DNA from: Nematostella vectensis
Lineage: Eukaryota > Cnidaria > Anthozoa > Actiniaria > Edwardsiidae
Assembly: GCF_932526225.1 (NCBI RefSeq)
Contig: NC_064042.1
Location: forward strand, 11,171,040-11,235,039
DNA length: 64,000 nt
Reading direction: 5' to 3'
This document shows positions 41,875-55,300 of the stretch, in pieces. Below the pieces are notes generated by a model that was not told where the DNA came from, did not search any database, and was given only the letters and a program-made list of their open reading frames with translations. The stretch's first letter is position 1; each line of letters starts with the position of its first letter. The translations under genes were made by a program, and so were the position numbers.

Positions 41875-42803
41875 CTGTCCCTTTGCTGCCCTGCTCGTAC
41901 ATGACGTCATCAATAGCTCGCCAGTGGATCACGTGAGGCTGAGCCCCGCCTTCTATCCCATAGTGCCTTGCGAGACGACTTGGCAGGGGTTGGATGAATA
42001 ATGAGTCTTCTGATGTGCTAATCAATCCGGCCTGGTGATAAATTCTTGTTAGTTCTGTACACATCAATCAATGGCTGTCGTTTTCCTAAATGATCTAAAG
42101 GAACCTGGGGCGAGCGCGCGGGGGCCCCGTGACTTATTCTTTTAAAAGTGTTAAACTGCCACTGTCAGCTGCCATTTTTTATCCTAGCAAAGTACCAAGT
42201 GAGAAAAAGCATCCATTTCCGACAGCTGATGAGATATTTTCGATTGAATTTGTAAAAAAAATATATAGTAGCAAACTTTATTTTTGGATGATTATTTCGA
42301 CATTTTGGTACATCATGTGCCGTCCAATAAAATAAAGACAATAACAAAGGTATTACTGACAAGGGCACTTAAATGTCTGGGCGTCTTTTTCAAATTTGCT
42401 GCCAGAAAAATCGCAAAATCAAAACGCGCAGTAAAATGGGCAGCGAAAGGAAAGAGCTTTGCTTTTACCAGTCCACTATCGCTTCTAAGCGCCACCATGG
42501 AGTCTGGGTGCGAGGTCACGTGACCACTGTAGTACTCAGCCTCTCTCGGTACAGTGCTGCTGGTCACGCTTCCATCCTTATGCACGGTGTGTACACGTGC
42601 TCGCTAGGATAAGAGGCCGTCACTCTTGGCGACTTTCAGGTGGAGGTGTTTCCCCATTGCTCGAAACTTAAAGTAATGAAAGTCGGGTTCTTCGGGCCCA
42701 GTACTCCTCCGTTGCCTTGATTCCTCTTGAGGACGGAGGTTGTAACCAACGAAGTTACCGTATTCATCGGAATGGAATGGATGAACGATATAGTAAGAAG
42801 GAG
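41875..42803 (-). pseudogene. Paralog B exons 4-5: propeptide, with premature stop
   Basis: Exon 4 (42803-42469, 335 nt as in A) encodes the same propeptide core, but the codon for Glu in LLSERAR of A is TAG here (42606-42604). The frame continues cleanly past it. Exon 5 (42031-41875) encodes [20 protein letters not shown], 157 nt as in A. Confidence 0.88.
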
Positions 42804-43249
42804 CTGAGAATGACAGGAAAAGGGAGATTAGCCCCAAGCTTGGGAAAGTGGACTATTTCGCACACTAAAAGTTTTTTTTCTACTTTATTTTTCGTTTACA
42901 CGCAACTTCACGAGTTGAATGAAAACAGCTCTATGTCTATTTTTAGGAAATAGGTTGAAATTATTGTTTTCATTATGTAATCGATACCTTTTACCGACAT
43001 ATTACTACTGTTATGCATAGTTAAAAGCAAAGTATTCTTTTTTCAAATAAAAGTGATCAATGCCTCAGAAACTCGAACTTGTCGCGTAAGCGAGAAATGA
43101 CATTCGGCTGAACGTCAAATGAGTGATCATCACAAGCAAGTAACACACCGTAGTATGTTAGAACATATATAGCATAGATTGTCCTGTTGCATAACCCATG
43201 TGGGATTTGCGCGCATGCGTTGTTTGCACCTACAGGCCCGAATGCCCGG

Positions 43250-43257
43250 TATAAAAG
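43250..43257 (+). promoter_or_regulatory. TATA-like motif in the array unit (first of 13)
   Basis: TATAAAAG preceded by GCCCGG in all thirteen units (for example 44527, 53804, 59136 region), about 170 bp after each alpha start. A fourteenth, older counterpart near 62545 reads CCCGGTACCC instead. It resembles a core promoter but no transcript can be inferred from sequence alone. Confidence 0.35.
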
Positions 43258-46200
43258 CTGATTCCTAGTTAGTTAAGTGTTATTGGACCAAAACAAAAAA
43301 AACATTAACACAACAACAACAACAGTGTAGAGCCTGTCCCAAAACACCTACAGAAACGAAAAATATTGAGTAGAAAGATGCATGCGTGCATGCGTTGCTA
43401 CCAAACTTTTATTTTAAAAAAAGCAACACAACAACAACAGTGTAGAGCCTGTCACAAAACACCTACAGAAACGAAATGTTTCCACAGGTATTTCAAGAGG
43501 AATTTTTATAAAAGTTATATGCCTCAGACAGTCAGTTTTCTCACACAGGAGCGTGTAATGACATACGGCAGAACGTCAAATCACTAGTCATCATAAGCAA
43601 GTCATATGCCAAACTAGTTTGTTGAGATATATCTAGCCTTGATTGCACCGTTACATGAGCCATGTGGGGCTAGGTTTGCACGCATGCGTGGTACTTACTT
43701 TGTGGCAGTTTGTCTAAAAGAGTACAACAGTAAAAAAATCTATTTATTCAGACGCTTTACAGGGCAAACAAACTTAAGATTAAAGAGTTTTTGTCAGCCG
43801 CCATTAAATGTCCTCCTAAAAAAATACCTTATGCGAGAAAACATCAGAAAACATCTATTTCCATTAGCCGATTTTGAGAAACAATTGCGATATTTTCGCA
43901 ATTAGTGAGTGAAGCTCCTCCAGAAACAAAAAAAAATATCCTTTATATGTTTCCACAGGTGTTTGTTAGGAAAAGGTTTTAGAGTGTCTGTCAGCCGCCA
44001 TTTTTTTCGGTGTGTATAAGTGGTACTATAAAGCATTCTTTAGGCTACAATACAATACAATTCCATTACTTTCTATGCTATCTAAAATACCTAATGCGAG
44101 AAAACATCTGAAAACATATATTTCCATGCTGCAATTGCGATTTTTTCGATGGACTAGCTTTAGTGAGTGAAGTACAAAACTTTGTTTTTAGGTTCCTCCA
44201 CATAATTCCTCTTTCAATATTGAATGGAAACAATAACAAAGGTGTGGCAGACTAGAACTTTTTAGCCGTTTAGTACACGTTTCCGCATGGAGGATCACAT
44301 GTAAAATCTTAAAAAAAAAGTAAAAGTGACGATTAGGCACCTCCGATACTATATTTTGTCACATAAGCGATAGATGACATTCGGCTGAACGTCAAATGAG
44401 TGATCATCACAAGCAAGTAACACACCGTAGTATGTTAGAACATATATAGCATAGATTGTCCTGTTGCATAACCCATGTGGGATTTGCGCGCATGCGTTGT
44501 TTGCACCTACAGGCCCGAATGCCCGGTATAAAAGCTGACTCCTAGTTAGTTAAGTGTTATTGGACCAAAACAAAAAAACATTAACACAACAATAATAGTG
44601 GAGAGCCTGTCCCAAAACACCTACAGAAACGAAAAATATTGAGTAGAAAGATGCAGGTGTGCATGCGTTGCTACTAAACTTTTATTTTAAAAAAAGCAAC
44701 ACAGCAACAACAGTGTAGAGCCTGTCCCAAAACACCTACAGAAACGAGATGTTTCCACAGGTATTTAAAGAGGAATTTTTTATAAAAGTTACATGTCTCA
44801 AAAAGTCAGTTTTGTCACACAGGAGCGTGAAATGACATACGGCAGAACGTCAAATCAATAGTCATCATAAGCAAGTCATATGCCAAACTAGTTTGTTGAG
44901 ATATATCTAGCCTTGATTGCACCGTTACATGAGTCATGTGGGGCTAGGTTTGCACGCATGCGTGGTACTTACTCTGTGACAGTTTGTCTAAAAGAGTGAA
45001 ACAGTAGAAGAATCTATTTATTCAGACGCTTTACAGGGCAAACAAACTTAGGATTAAAGAATTTTTGTCAGCCGCCATTAAATGTCTTCCTAAAAAAATA
45101 CCTTATGCGAGAAAGCATCTGGAAACATCTATTTCCATTAGCCGATTTTGAGAAACAATTGCGATATTTTCGCAATTAGTGAGTGAAGCTCCTCCAGAAA
45201 CAAAAAAAAATATCCTTTATATGTTTCCACAGGTGTTTGTTAGGAAAAGGTTTTAGAGTGTCTGTCAGCCGCCATTTTTTTCGGTGTGTATAAGTGGTAC
45301 TATAAAGCATTCTTTAGGCTACAATTTAATACAATTCCATTACTTTCTATGCTATCTAAAATACCTAATGCGAGAAAACATCTGAAAACATATATTTCCA
45401 TGCTGCAATTGCGATTTTTTTGATGGACTAGCTTTAGTGAGTGAAGTACAAAACTTTGTTTTTAGGTTCCTCCACATAATTCCTCTTTCAATATTGAATG
45501 GAAACAATAACAAAGGTGTGGCAGACTAGAACTCTTTAGCCGTTTAGTACACGTTTCCGCATGGAGGATCACATGTAAAATCTTAAAAAAAAAAGTAAAA
45601 TGACGATTAGGCACCTCCGATACTATATTTTGTCACATAAGCGAGAGATGACATTAGACTGAACGTCAAATGAGTGATCATCACAAGCAAGTAACACACC
45701 GTAGTATGTTAGAACATATATAGCATAGATTGTCCTGTTAGCATAACCCAATGTGGGATTTGCGCGCATGCGTTGTTTGCACCTACAGGCCCGAATGCCC
45801 GGTATAAAAGCTGACTCCTAGTTAGTTAAGTGTTATTGGACCAAAACAAAAAATCATTAACACAACAACAATAGTGTAGAGCCTGTCCCAAAACATCTAC
45901 AAAAACGAAAAATATTGAGTAGAAAGATGCATGCGTGCAGGCGTTGCTACCAAAATTTTATTAAAAATAAACAGCAACACAACAACAACAGTGTAGAGCT
46001 TGTCCCAAAACACCTACAGAAACAAAAAATATTGAGTAGAAAGATGCAGGCGTGCATGCGTTGCTACTAAACTTTTATTTAAAAAAAAAGCAACACAACA
46101 ACAACAGTGTAGAGCCTGTCCCAAAACACCTACAGAAACGAAATGTTTCCACAGGTATATAAAGAATTAATTTTTATAAAAGTTATATGCCTCAGACAGT

Positions 46201-47464
46201 CAGTTTTGTCACACAGGAGCGTGAAATGACATACGGCAGAACGTCAAATCAATAGTCATCATAAGCAAGTCATATGCCAAACTAGTTTGTTGAGATATCT
46301 CTAGCCTTGATTGCACCGTTACATGAGCCATGTGGGGCTAGGTTTGCACGCATGCGTGGTACTTACTTTGTGACAGTTTGTCTAAAAGAGTACAACAGTA
46401 GAAAAATCTATTTATTCAGACGCTTTACAGGGCAAACAAACTTAGGATTAAAGAGTTTTTGTCAGCCGCCATTAAATGTCCTCCTAAAAAATACCTTATG
46501 CGAGAAAACATCTGAAAACATCTATTTCCATTAGCCGATTTTGAGAAACAATTGCGATATTTTCGCAATTAGTGAGTGAAGCTCCTCCAGAAACAAAAAA
46601 AATATCCTTTATATGTTTCCACAGGTGTTTGTTAGGAAAAGGTTTTAGAGTGTCTGTCAGCCGCCATTTTTTTTCGGTGTGTATAAGTGGTACTATAAAG
46701 CATTCTTTAGGCTACAATACAATACAATTCCATTACTTTCTATGCTATCTAAAATACCTAATGCGAGAAAACATCTGAAAACATATATTTCCATGCTGCA
46801 ATTGCGATTTTTTCGATGGACTAGCTTTAGTGAGTGAAGTACAAAACTTTGTTTTTAGGTTCCTCCACATAATTCCTCTTTCAATATTGAATGGAAACAA
46901 TAACAAAGGTGTGGCAGGCTAGAACTCTTTAGCCGTTTAGTACACGTTTCCGCATGGAGGATCACATGTAAAATCTTAAAAAAAAAGTAAAAGTGACGAT
47001 TAGGCACCTCCGATACTATATTTTGTCACATAAGCGATAGATGACATTAGAATGAACTTCAAATGAATGATTATCACAAGCAAGTAACACACCGTAGTAT
47101 GTTAGAACATATATAGCATAGATTGTCCTGTTGCATAACCCATGTGGGATTTGCGCGCATGCGTTGTTTGCACCTACAGGCCCGAATGCCCGGTATAAAA
47201 GCTGACTCCTAGTTAGTTAAGTGTTATTGGACCAAAACAAAAAAACATTAACACAACAACAACAGTGTAGAGCCTGTCCCAAAACACCTACAGAAACGAA
47301 AAATATAGAGTAGAAAGATGCAGGCGTGCGTGCGTTGCTACCAAAATTTTATTAAAAATAAACAGCAACACAACAACAACAGTGTAGAGCCTGTCACAAA
47401 ACACCTACAGAAACGAAATGTTTCCACAGGTATTTAAAGAGGTAATTTTTATAAAAGTTATATG

Positions 47465-50400
47465 CCTCCGACAGTCGGTTTTGTCACACAGGAGCGTGAA
47501 ATGACATACGGCAGAACGTCAAATCAATAGTCATCATAAGCAAGTCATATGCCAAACTAGTTTGTTGACATATCTCTAGCCTTGATTGCACCGTTACCTG
47601 AGCCATGTGGGGCTAGGTTTGCACGCATGCGTGGTACTTACTTTGTGACAGTTTGTCTAAAAGAGTACAACAGTAGAAAAATCTATTTATTCAGACGCTT
47701 TACAGGGCAAACAAACTTAGGATTAAAGAGTTTTTGTCAGCCGCCATTAAATGTCCTACTAAAAAATACCTTATGCGAGAAAACACCTGAAAACATATAT
47801 TTCCATTAGCCGATTTTGAGAAACAATTGCGATATTTTCGCAATTAGTGAGTGAAGCTCCTCCAGAAACAAAAAAAAATATCCTTTTTATGTTTCCACAG
47901 GTGTTTGTTAGGAAAAGGTTTTAGAGTGTCTGTCAGCCGCCATTTTTTTCGGTGTGTATAAGTGGTACTATAAAGCATTCTTTAGGCTACAATACAATAC
48001 AATTCCATTATTTTCTATGCTATCTAAAATACCTAATGCGAGAAAACATCTGAAAACATATATTCCCATGCTGCAATTGCGATTTTTTCGATGGACTAGC
48101 TTTAGTGAGTGAAGTACAAAACTTTGTTTTTAGGTTCCTCCACATAATTCCTCTTTCAATATTGAATGGAAACAATAACAAAGGTGTGGCAGACTAGAAC
48201 TCTTTAGCCGTTTAGTACACGTTTCCGCATGGAGGATCACATGTAAAATCTTAAAAAAATAGTAAAAGTGACGATTAGGCACCTCCAATACTATATTTTG
48301 TCACATAAGCGAGAAATGACATTAGACTGAACTTCAAATTAATGATCATCACAAGCAAGTAACACACCGTAGTATGTTAGAACATATATAGCATAGATTG
48401 TCCTGTTGCATAACCCATGTGGGATTTGCGCGCATGCGTTGTTTGCACCTACAGGCCCGAATGCCCGGTATAAAAGCTGACTCCTAGTTAGTTAAGTGTT
48501 ACTGGACCAAAACAAAAAAACATTAACACAACAATAATAGTGGAGAGCCTGTCCCAAAACACCTACAGAAACGAAAGATATTGAGTAGAAAGATGCAGGT
48601 GTGCATGCGTTGCTACTAAACTTTTATTTTAAAAAAAGCAACACAGCAACAACAGTGTAGAGCCTGTCCCAAAACACCTACAGAAACGAAATGTTTCCAC
48701 AGGTATTTAAAGAGGAATTTTTTATAAAAGTTACATGTCTCAAAAAGTCAGTTTTGTCACACAGGAGCGTGAAATGACATACGGCAGAACGTCAAATCAA
48801 TAGTCATCATAAGCAAGTCATATGCCAAACTAGTTTGTTGAGATATATCTAGCCTTGATTGCACCGTTACATGAGTCATGTGGGGCTAGGGTTGCACGCA
48901 TGCGTGGTACTTACTCTGTGACAGTTTGTCTAAAAGAGTGAAACAGTAGAAGAATCTATTTATTCAGGCGCTTTACAGGGCAAACAAACTTAGGATTAAA
49001 GAGTTTTTGTCAGCCGCCATTAAATGTCTTCCTAAAAAAATACCTTATGCGAGAAAGCATCTGGAAACATCTATTTCCATTAGCCGATTTTGAGAAACAA
49101 TTGCGATATTTTCGCAATTAGTGAGTGAAGCTCCTCCAGAAACAAAAAAAAATATCCTTTATATGTTTCCACAGGTGTTTGTTAGGAAAAGGTTTTAGAG
49201 TGTCTGTCAGCCGCCATTTTTTTCGGTGTGTATAAGTGGTACTATAAAGCATTCTTTAGGCTACAATTTAATACAATTCCATTACTTTCTATGCTATCTA
49301 AAATACCTAATGCGAGAAAACATCTGAAAACATATATTCCCATGCTGCAATTGCGATTTTTTTGATGGACTAGCTTTAGTGAGTGAAGTACAAAACTTTG
49401 TTTTTAGGTTCCTCCACATAATTCCTCTTTCAATATTGAATGGAAACAATAACAAAGGTGTGGCAGACTAGAACTCTTTAGCCGTTTAGTACACGTTTCC
49501 GCATGGAGGATCACATGTAAAATCTTAAAAAAAAAGTAAAATGACGATTAGGCACCTCCGATACTATATTTTGTCACATAAGCGAGAGATGACATTAGAC
49601 TGAACGTCAAATGAGTGATCATCACAAGCAAGTAACACACCGTAGTATGTTAGAACATATATAGCATAGATTGTCCTGTTAGCATAACCCAATGTGGGAT
49701 TTGCGCGCATGCGTTGTTTGCACCTACAGGCCCGAATGCCCGGTATAAAAGCTGACTCCTAGTTAGTTAAGTGTTATTGGACCAAAACAAAAAATCATTA
49801 ACACAACAACAATAGTGTAGAGCCTGTCCCAAAACATCTACAAAAACGAAAAATATTGAGTAGAAAGATGCATGCGTGCAGGCGTTGCTACCAAAATTTT
49901 ATTAAAAATAAACAGCAACACAACAACAACAGTGTAGAGCTTGTCCCAAAACACCTACAGAAACAAAAAATATTGAGTAGAAAGATGCAGGCGTGCATGC
50001 GTTGCTACTAAACTTTTATTTAAAAAAAAAAGCAACACAACAACAACAGTGTAGAGCCTGTCCCAAAACACCTACAGAAACGAAATGTTTCCACAGGTAT
50101 ATAAAGAATTAATTTTTATAAAAGTTATATGCCTCAGACAGTCAGTTTTGTCACACAGGAGCGTGAAATGACATACGGCAGAACGTCAAATCAATAGTCA
50201 TCATAAGCAAGTCATATGCCAAACTAGTTTGTTGAGATATCTCTAGCCTTGATTGCACCGTTACCTGAGCCATGTGGGGCTAGGTTTGCACGCATGCGTG
50301 GTACTTACTTTGTGACAGTTTGTCTAAAAGAGTACAACAGTAGAAAAATCTATTTATTCAGACGATTTACAGGGCAAACAAACTTAGGATTAAAGAGTTT

Positions 50401-52358
50401 TTGTCAGCCGCCATTAAATGTCCTCCTAAAAAATACCTTATGCGAGAAAACATCTGAAAACATATATTTCCATTAGCCGATTTTGAGAAACAATTGCGAT
50501 ATTTTCGCAATTAGGGAGTGAAGCTCCTCCAGAAATAAAAAAAATACCCTTTATATGTTTCCACAGGTGTTTGTTAGGAAAAGGTTTTAGAGTGTCTGTC
50601 AGCCGCCATTTTTTTCGGTGTGTATAACTGGTACTATAAAGCATTCTTTAGGCTACAATACAATACAATTCCATTATTTTCTATGCTATCTAAAATACCT
50701 AATGCGAGAAAACATCTGAAAACATATATTTCCATGCTGCAATTGCGATTTTTTCGATGGACTAGCTTTAGTGAGTGAAGTACAAAACTTTGTTTTTAGG
50801 TTCCTCCACATAATTTCTCTTTCAATATTGAATGGAAACAATAACAAGGGTGTGGCAGACTAGAACTCTTTAGCCGTTTAGTACACGTTTCCGCATGGAG
50901 GATCACATGTAAAATCTTTAACAAAAAGTAAAAGTGACGATTAGGCACCACCGATACTATATTTTGTCACATAAGCGAGAGATGACATTAGACTGAACGT
51001 CAAATGAATGATCATCACAAGCAAGTAACACACCGTAGTATGTTAGAACATATATAGCATAGATTGTCCTGTTGCATAACCCATGTGGGATTTGCGCGCA
51101 TGCGTTGTTTGCACCTACAAGCCCGAATGCCCGGTATAAAAGCTGACTCCTAGTTAGTTAAGTGTTACTGGACCAAAACAAAAAAACATTAACACAACAA
51201 CAATAGTGTAGAGCCTGTCCCAGAACATCTACAGAAACGAAAAATATTGAGTAGAAAGATGCAGGCGTGCATGCGTTGCTACCAAACTTTTATTAAAAAA
51301 AAAAGAAATACAACAACAACAGTGTAGAGCCTGTCCCAAAACACCTACAGAAACGAAAAATATAGAGTAGAAAGTTGCAGGCGTGCGTGCGTTGCTACCA
51401 AAATTTTATTTAAAAAAAAGCAACACAACAACAACAGTGTAGAGCCTGTCCCAAAACACCTACAGAAACGAAATGTTTCCACAGGTATTTAAAGAGGTAA
51501 TTTTTATAAAAGTTACATGCCTCAGACAGTCGGTTTTGTCACACAGGAGCGTGAAATGACATACGGCAGAACGTCAAATCAATAGTCATCATAAGCAAGT
51601 CATATGCCAAACTAGTTTGTTGAGATATATCTAGCCTTGATAGCACCGTTACCTGAGCCATGTGGGGCTAGGTTTGCACGCATGCGTGGTACTTACTTTG
51701 TGACAGTTTGTCTAAAAGAGTACAACAGTAGAAAAATCTATTTATTCAGACGCTTTACAGGGCAAACAAACTTAAGATTAAAGAGTTTTTGTCAGCCGCC
51801 ATTAAATGTCCTTCTAAAAAATACCTTATGCGAGAAAACATCTGAAAACATATATTTCCATTAGCCGATTTTGAGAAACAATTGCGATATTTTCGCAATT
51901 AGTGAGTGAAGCTCCTCCAGAAACAAAAAAAAAAATATCCTTTATATGTTTCCACAGGTGTTTGTTAGGAAAAGGTTTTAGAGTGTCTGTCAGCCGCCAT
52001 TTTTTTCGGTGTGTATAAGTGGTACTATAAAGCATTCTTTAGGCTACAATACAATACAATTCCATTACTTTCTATGCTATCTAAAATACCTAATGCGAGA
52101 AAACATCTGAAAACATATATTTCCATGCTGCAATTGCGATTTTTTCGATGGACTAGCTTTAGTGAGTGAAGTACAAAACTTTGTTTTTAGGTTCCTCCAC
52201 ATAATTCCTCTTTCAATATTGAATGGAAACAATATCAAAGGTGTGGCAGGCTAGAACTCTTTAGCCGTTTAGTACACGTTTCCGCATGGAGGATCACATG
52301 TAAAATCTTAAAAAAAAAAGTATAAGTGACGATTAGGCACCTCCGATACTATATTTTG
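47465..52358. repeat. Near-identical segment, copied at 54075-58968
   Basis: The two segments line up at a constant offset of 6610 bp and differ at very few positions that I could spot (for example CCGCATGG at about 50892 against CCGTATGG at about 57502). They are flanked by units that differ more clearly. Together they make a five-unit higher-order repeat, S S L L S, twice over. Confidence 0.85.
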
Positions 52359-55300
52359 TCACATAAGGGAGAGATGACATTAGACTGAACGTCAAATGAG
52401 TGCTCATCACAAGCAAGTAACACACCGTAGCATGTTAGAACTTATATAGCATAGATTGTCCTGTTGCATAACCCATGTGGGATTTGCGCGCATGCGTTGT
52501 TTCACCTACAGGCCCGAATGCCCGGTATAAAAGCTGACTCCTAGTTAGTTAAGTGTTATTGGACCAAAACAAAAAATCATTAATACAACAACAATAGTGT
52601 AGAGCCTGTCCCAAACCATCTACAAAAACGAAAAATATTGAGTAGAAAGATGCAGGCGTGCGTGCGTTGCTACCAAACTTTTATTAAAAAAAAGCAACAC
52701 AACAACAACAACAGTGTAGAGCCTGTCACAAAACACCTACAGAAACGAAATGTTTCCACAGGTATTTTAAGAGGTAATTTTTATAAAAGTTACATGCCTC
52801 AGACAGTCGGTTTTGTCACACAGGAGCGTGAAATGACATACGGCAGAACGTCAATTAATAGTCATCATAAGCAAGTCATATGCCAAACTAGTTTGTTGAG
52901 ATATCTCTAGCCTTGATTGCACCGTTACATGAGCCATGTGGGGCTAGGTTTGCACGCATGCGTGGTACTTACTTTGTGACAGTTTGTCTAAAAGAGTACA
53001 ACAGTAGAAGAATCTATTTATTCAGACGCTTTACAGGGCAAACAAACTTAGGATTAAAGAGTTTTTGTCAGCCGCCATTAAATGTCCTCCTAAAAAAATA
53101 CCTTATGCGAGAAAGCATCTGAAAACATCTATTTCCATTAGCCGATTTTGAGAAACAATTGCGATATTTTCGCAATTAGTGAGTGAAGCTCCTCCAGAAA
53201 CAAAAAAAAAATATCCTTTATATGTTTCCACAGGTGTTTGTTAGGAAAAGGTTTTAGAGTGTCTGTCAGCCGCCATTTTTTTCGGTGTGTATAAGTGGTA
53301 CTATAAAGCATTCTTTAGGCTACAATACAATACAATTCCATTACTTTCTATGCTATCTAAAATACCTAATGCGAGAAAACATCTGAAAACATATATTTCC
53401 ATGCTGCAATTGCGATTTTTTCGATGGACTAGCTTTAGTGAGTGAAGTACAAAACTTTGTTTTTAGGTTCCTCCACATAATTCCTCTTTCAATATTGAAT
53501 GGAAACAATAACAAAGGTGTGGCAGACTAGAACTCTTTAGCCGTTTAGTACACGTTTCCGCATGGAGGATCACATGTAAAAATCTTAAAAAAAAAGTAAA
53601 AGTGACGATTAGGCACCTCCGATACTATATTTTGTCACATAAGCGAGAGATGACATTAGACTGAACGTCAAATGAATGACCATCACAAGCAAGTAACACA
53701 CCGTAGTATGTTAGAACATATATAGCATAGATTGTCCTGTTGCATAACCCATGTGGGATTTACGCGCATGCGTTGTTTGCACCTACAGGCCCGAATGCCC
53801 GGTATAAAAGCTGACTCCTAGTTAGTTAAGTGTTATTGGACCAAAACAAAAAACATTAACACAACAACAACAGTGTAGAGCCTGTCCCAAAACACCTACA
53901 GAAACGAAAAATATAGAGTAGAAAGATGCAGGCGTGCGTGCGTGCGTTGCTACCAAAATTTTATTTAAAAAAAAGCAACACAACAACAACAGTGTAGAGC
54001 CTGTCCCAAAACACCTACAGAAACGAAATGTTTCCACAGGTATTTAAAGAGGTAATTTTTATAAAAGTTTTATGCCTCCGACAGTCGGTTTTGTCACACA
54101 GGAGCGTGAAATGACATACGGCAGAACGTCAAATCAATAGTCATCATAAGCAAGTCATATGCCAAACTAGTTTGTTGACATATCTCTAGCCTTGATTGCA
54201 CCGTTACCTGAGCCATGTGGGGCTAGGTTTGCACGCATGCGTGGTACTTACTTTGTGACAGTTTGTCTAAAAGAGTACAACAGTAGAAAAATCTATTTAT
54301 TCAGACGCTTTACAGGGCAAACAAACTTAGGATTAAAGAGTTTTTGTCAGCCGCCATTAAATGTCCTACTAAAAAATACCTTATGCGAGAAAACACCTGA
54401 AAACATATATTTCCATTAGCCGATTTTGAGAAACAATTGCGATATTTTCGCAATTAGTGAGTGAAGCTCCTCCAGAAACAAAAAAAAATATCCTTTTTAT
54501 GTTTCCACAGGTGTTTGTTAGGAAAAGGTTTTAGAGTGTCTGTCAGCCGCCATTTTTTTCGGTGTGTATAAGTGGTACTATAAAGCATTCTTTAGGCTAC
54601 AATACAATACAATTCCATTATTTTCTATGCTATCTAAAATACCTAATGCGAGAAAACATCTGAAAACATATATTCCCATGCTGCAATTGCGATTTTTTCG
54701 ATGGACTAGCTTTAGTGAGTGAAGTACAAAACTTTGTTTTTAGGTTCCTCCACATAATTCCTCTTTCAATATTGAATGGAAACAATAACAAAGGTGTGGC
54801 AGACTAGAACTCTTTAGCCGTTTAGTACACGTTTCCGCATGGAGGATCACATGTAAAATCTTAAAAAAATAGTAAAAGTGACGATTAGGCACCTCCAATA
54901 CTATATTTTGTCACATAAGCGAGAAATGACATTAGACTGAACTTCAAATTAATGATCATCACAAGCAAGTAACACACCGTAGTATGTTAGAACATATATA
55001 GCATAGATTGTCCTGTTGCATAACCCATGTGGGATTTGCGCGCATGCGTTGTTTGCACCTACAGGCCCGAATGCCCGGTATAAAAGCTGACTCCTAGTTA
55101 GTTAAGTGTTACTGGACCAAAACAAAAAAACATTAACACAACAATAATAGTGGAGAGCCTGTCCCAAAACACCTACAGAAACGAAAGATATTGAGTAGAA
55201 AGATGCAGGTGTGCATGCGTTGCTACTAAACTTTTATTTTAAAAAAAGCAACACAGCAACAACAGTGTAGAGCCTGTCCCAAAACACCTACAGAAACGAA

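Noticed and set aside
43081-43240. Hammerhead-type ribozyme in the array core
   Set aside because: TGATGA and GAAA motifs occur, but the required C-T-G-A-N-G-A core with its partner bases does not.
43366-43587. Frame downstream of the TATA-like motif as a small secreted peptide gene
   Set aside because: Open only in some units; frameshifts in A-runs and CAA repeats break it in others, so no coding constraint is visible.
46307-46534. 75-codon frame repeated in nearly every array unit
   Set aside because: Starts at TTG, changes at its end with small indels, has no recognisable domain, and its conservation is explained by recent homogenisation of the whole unit.
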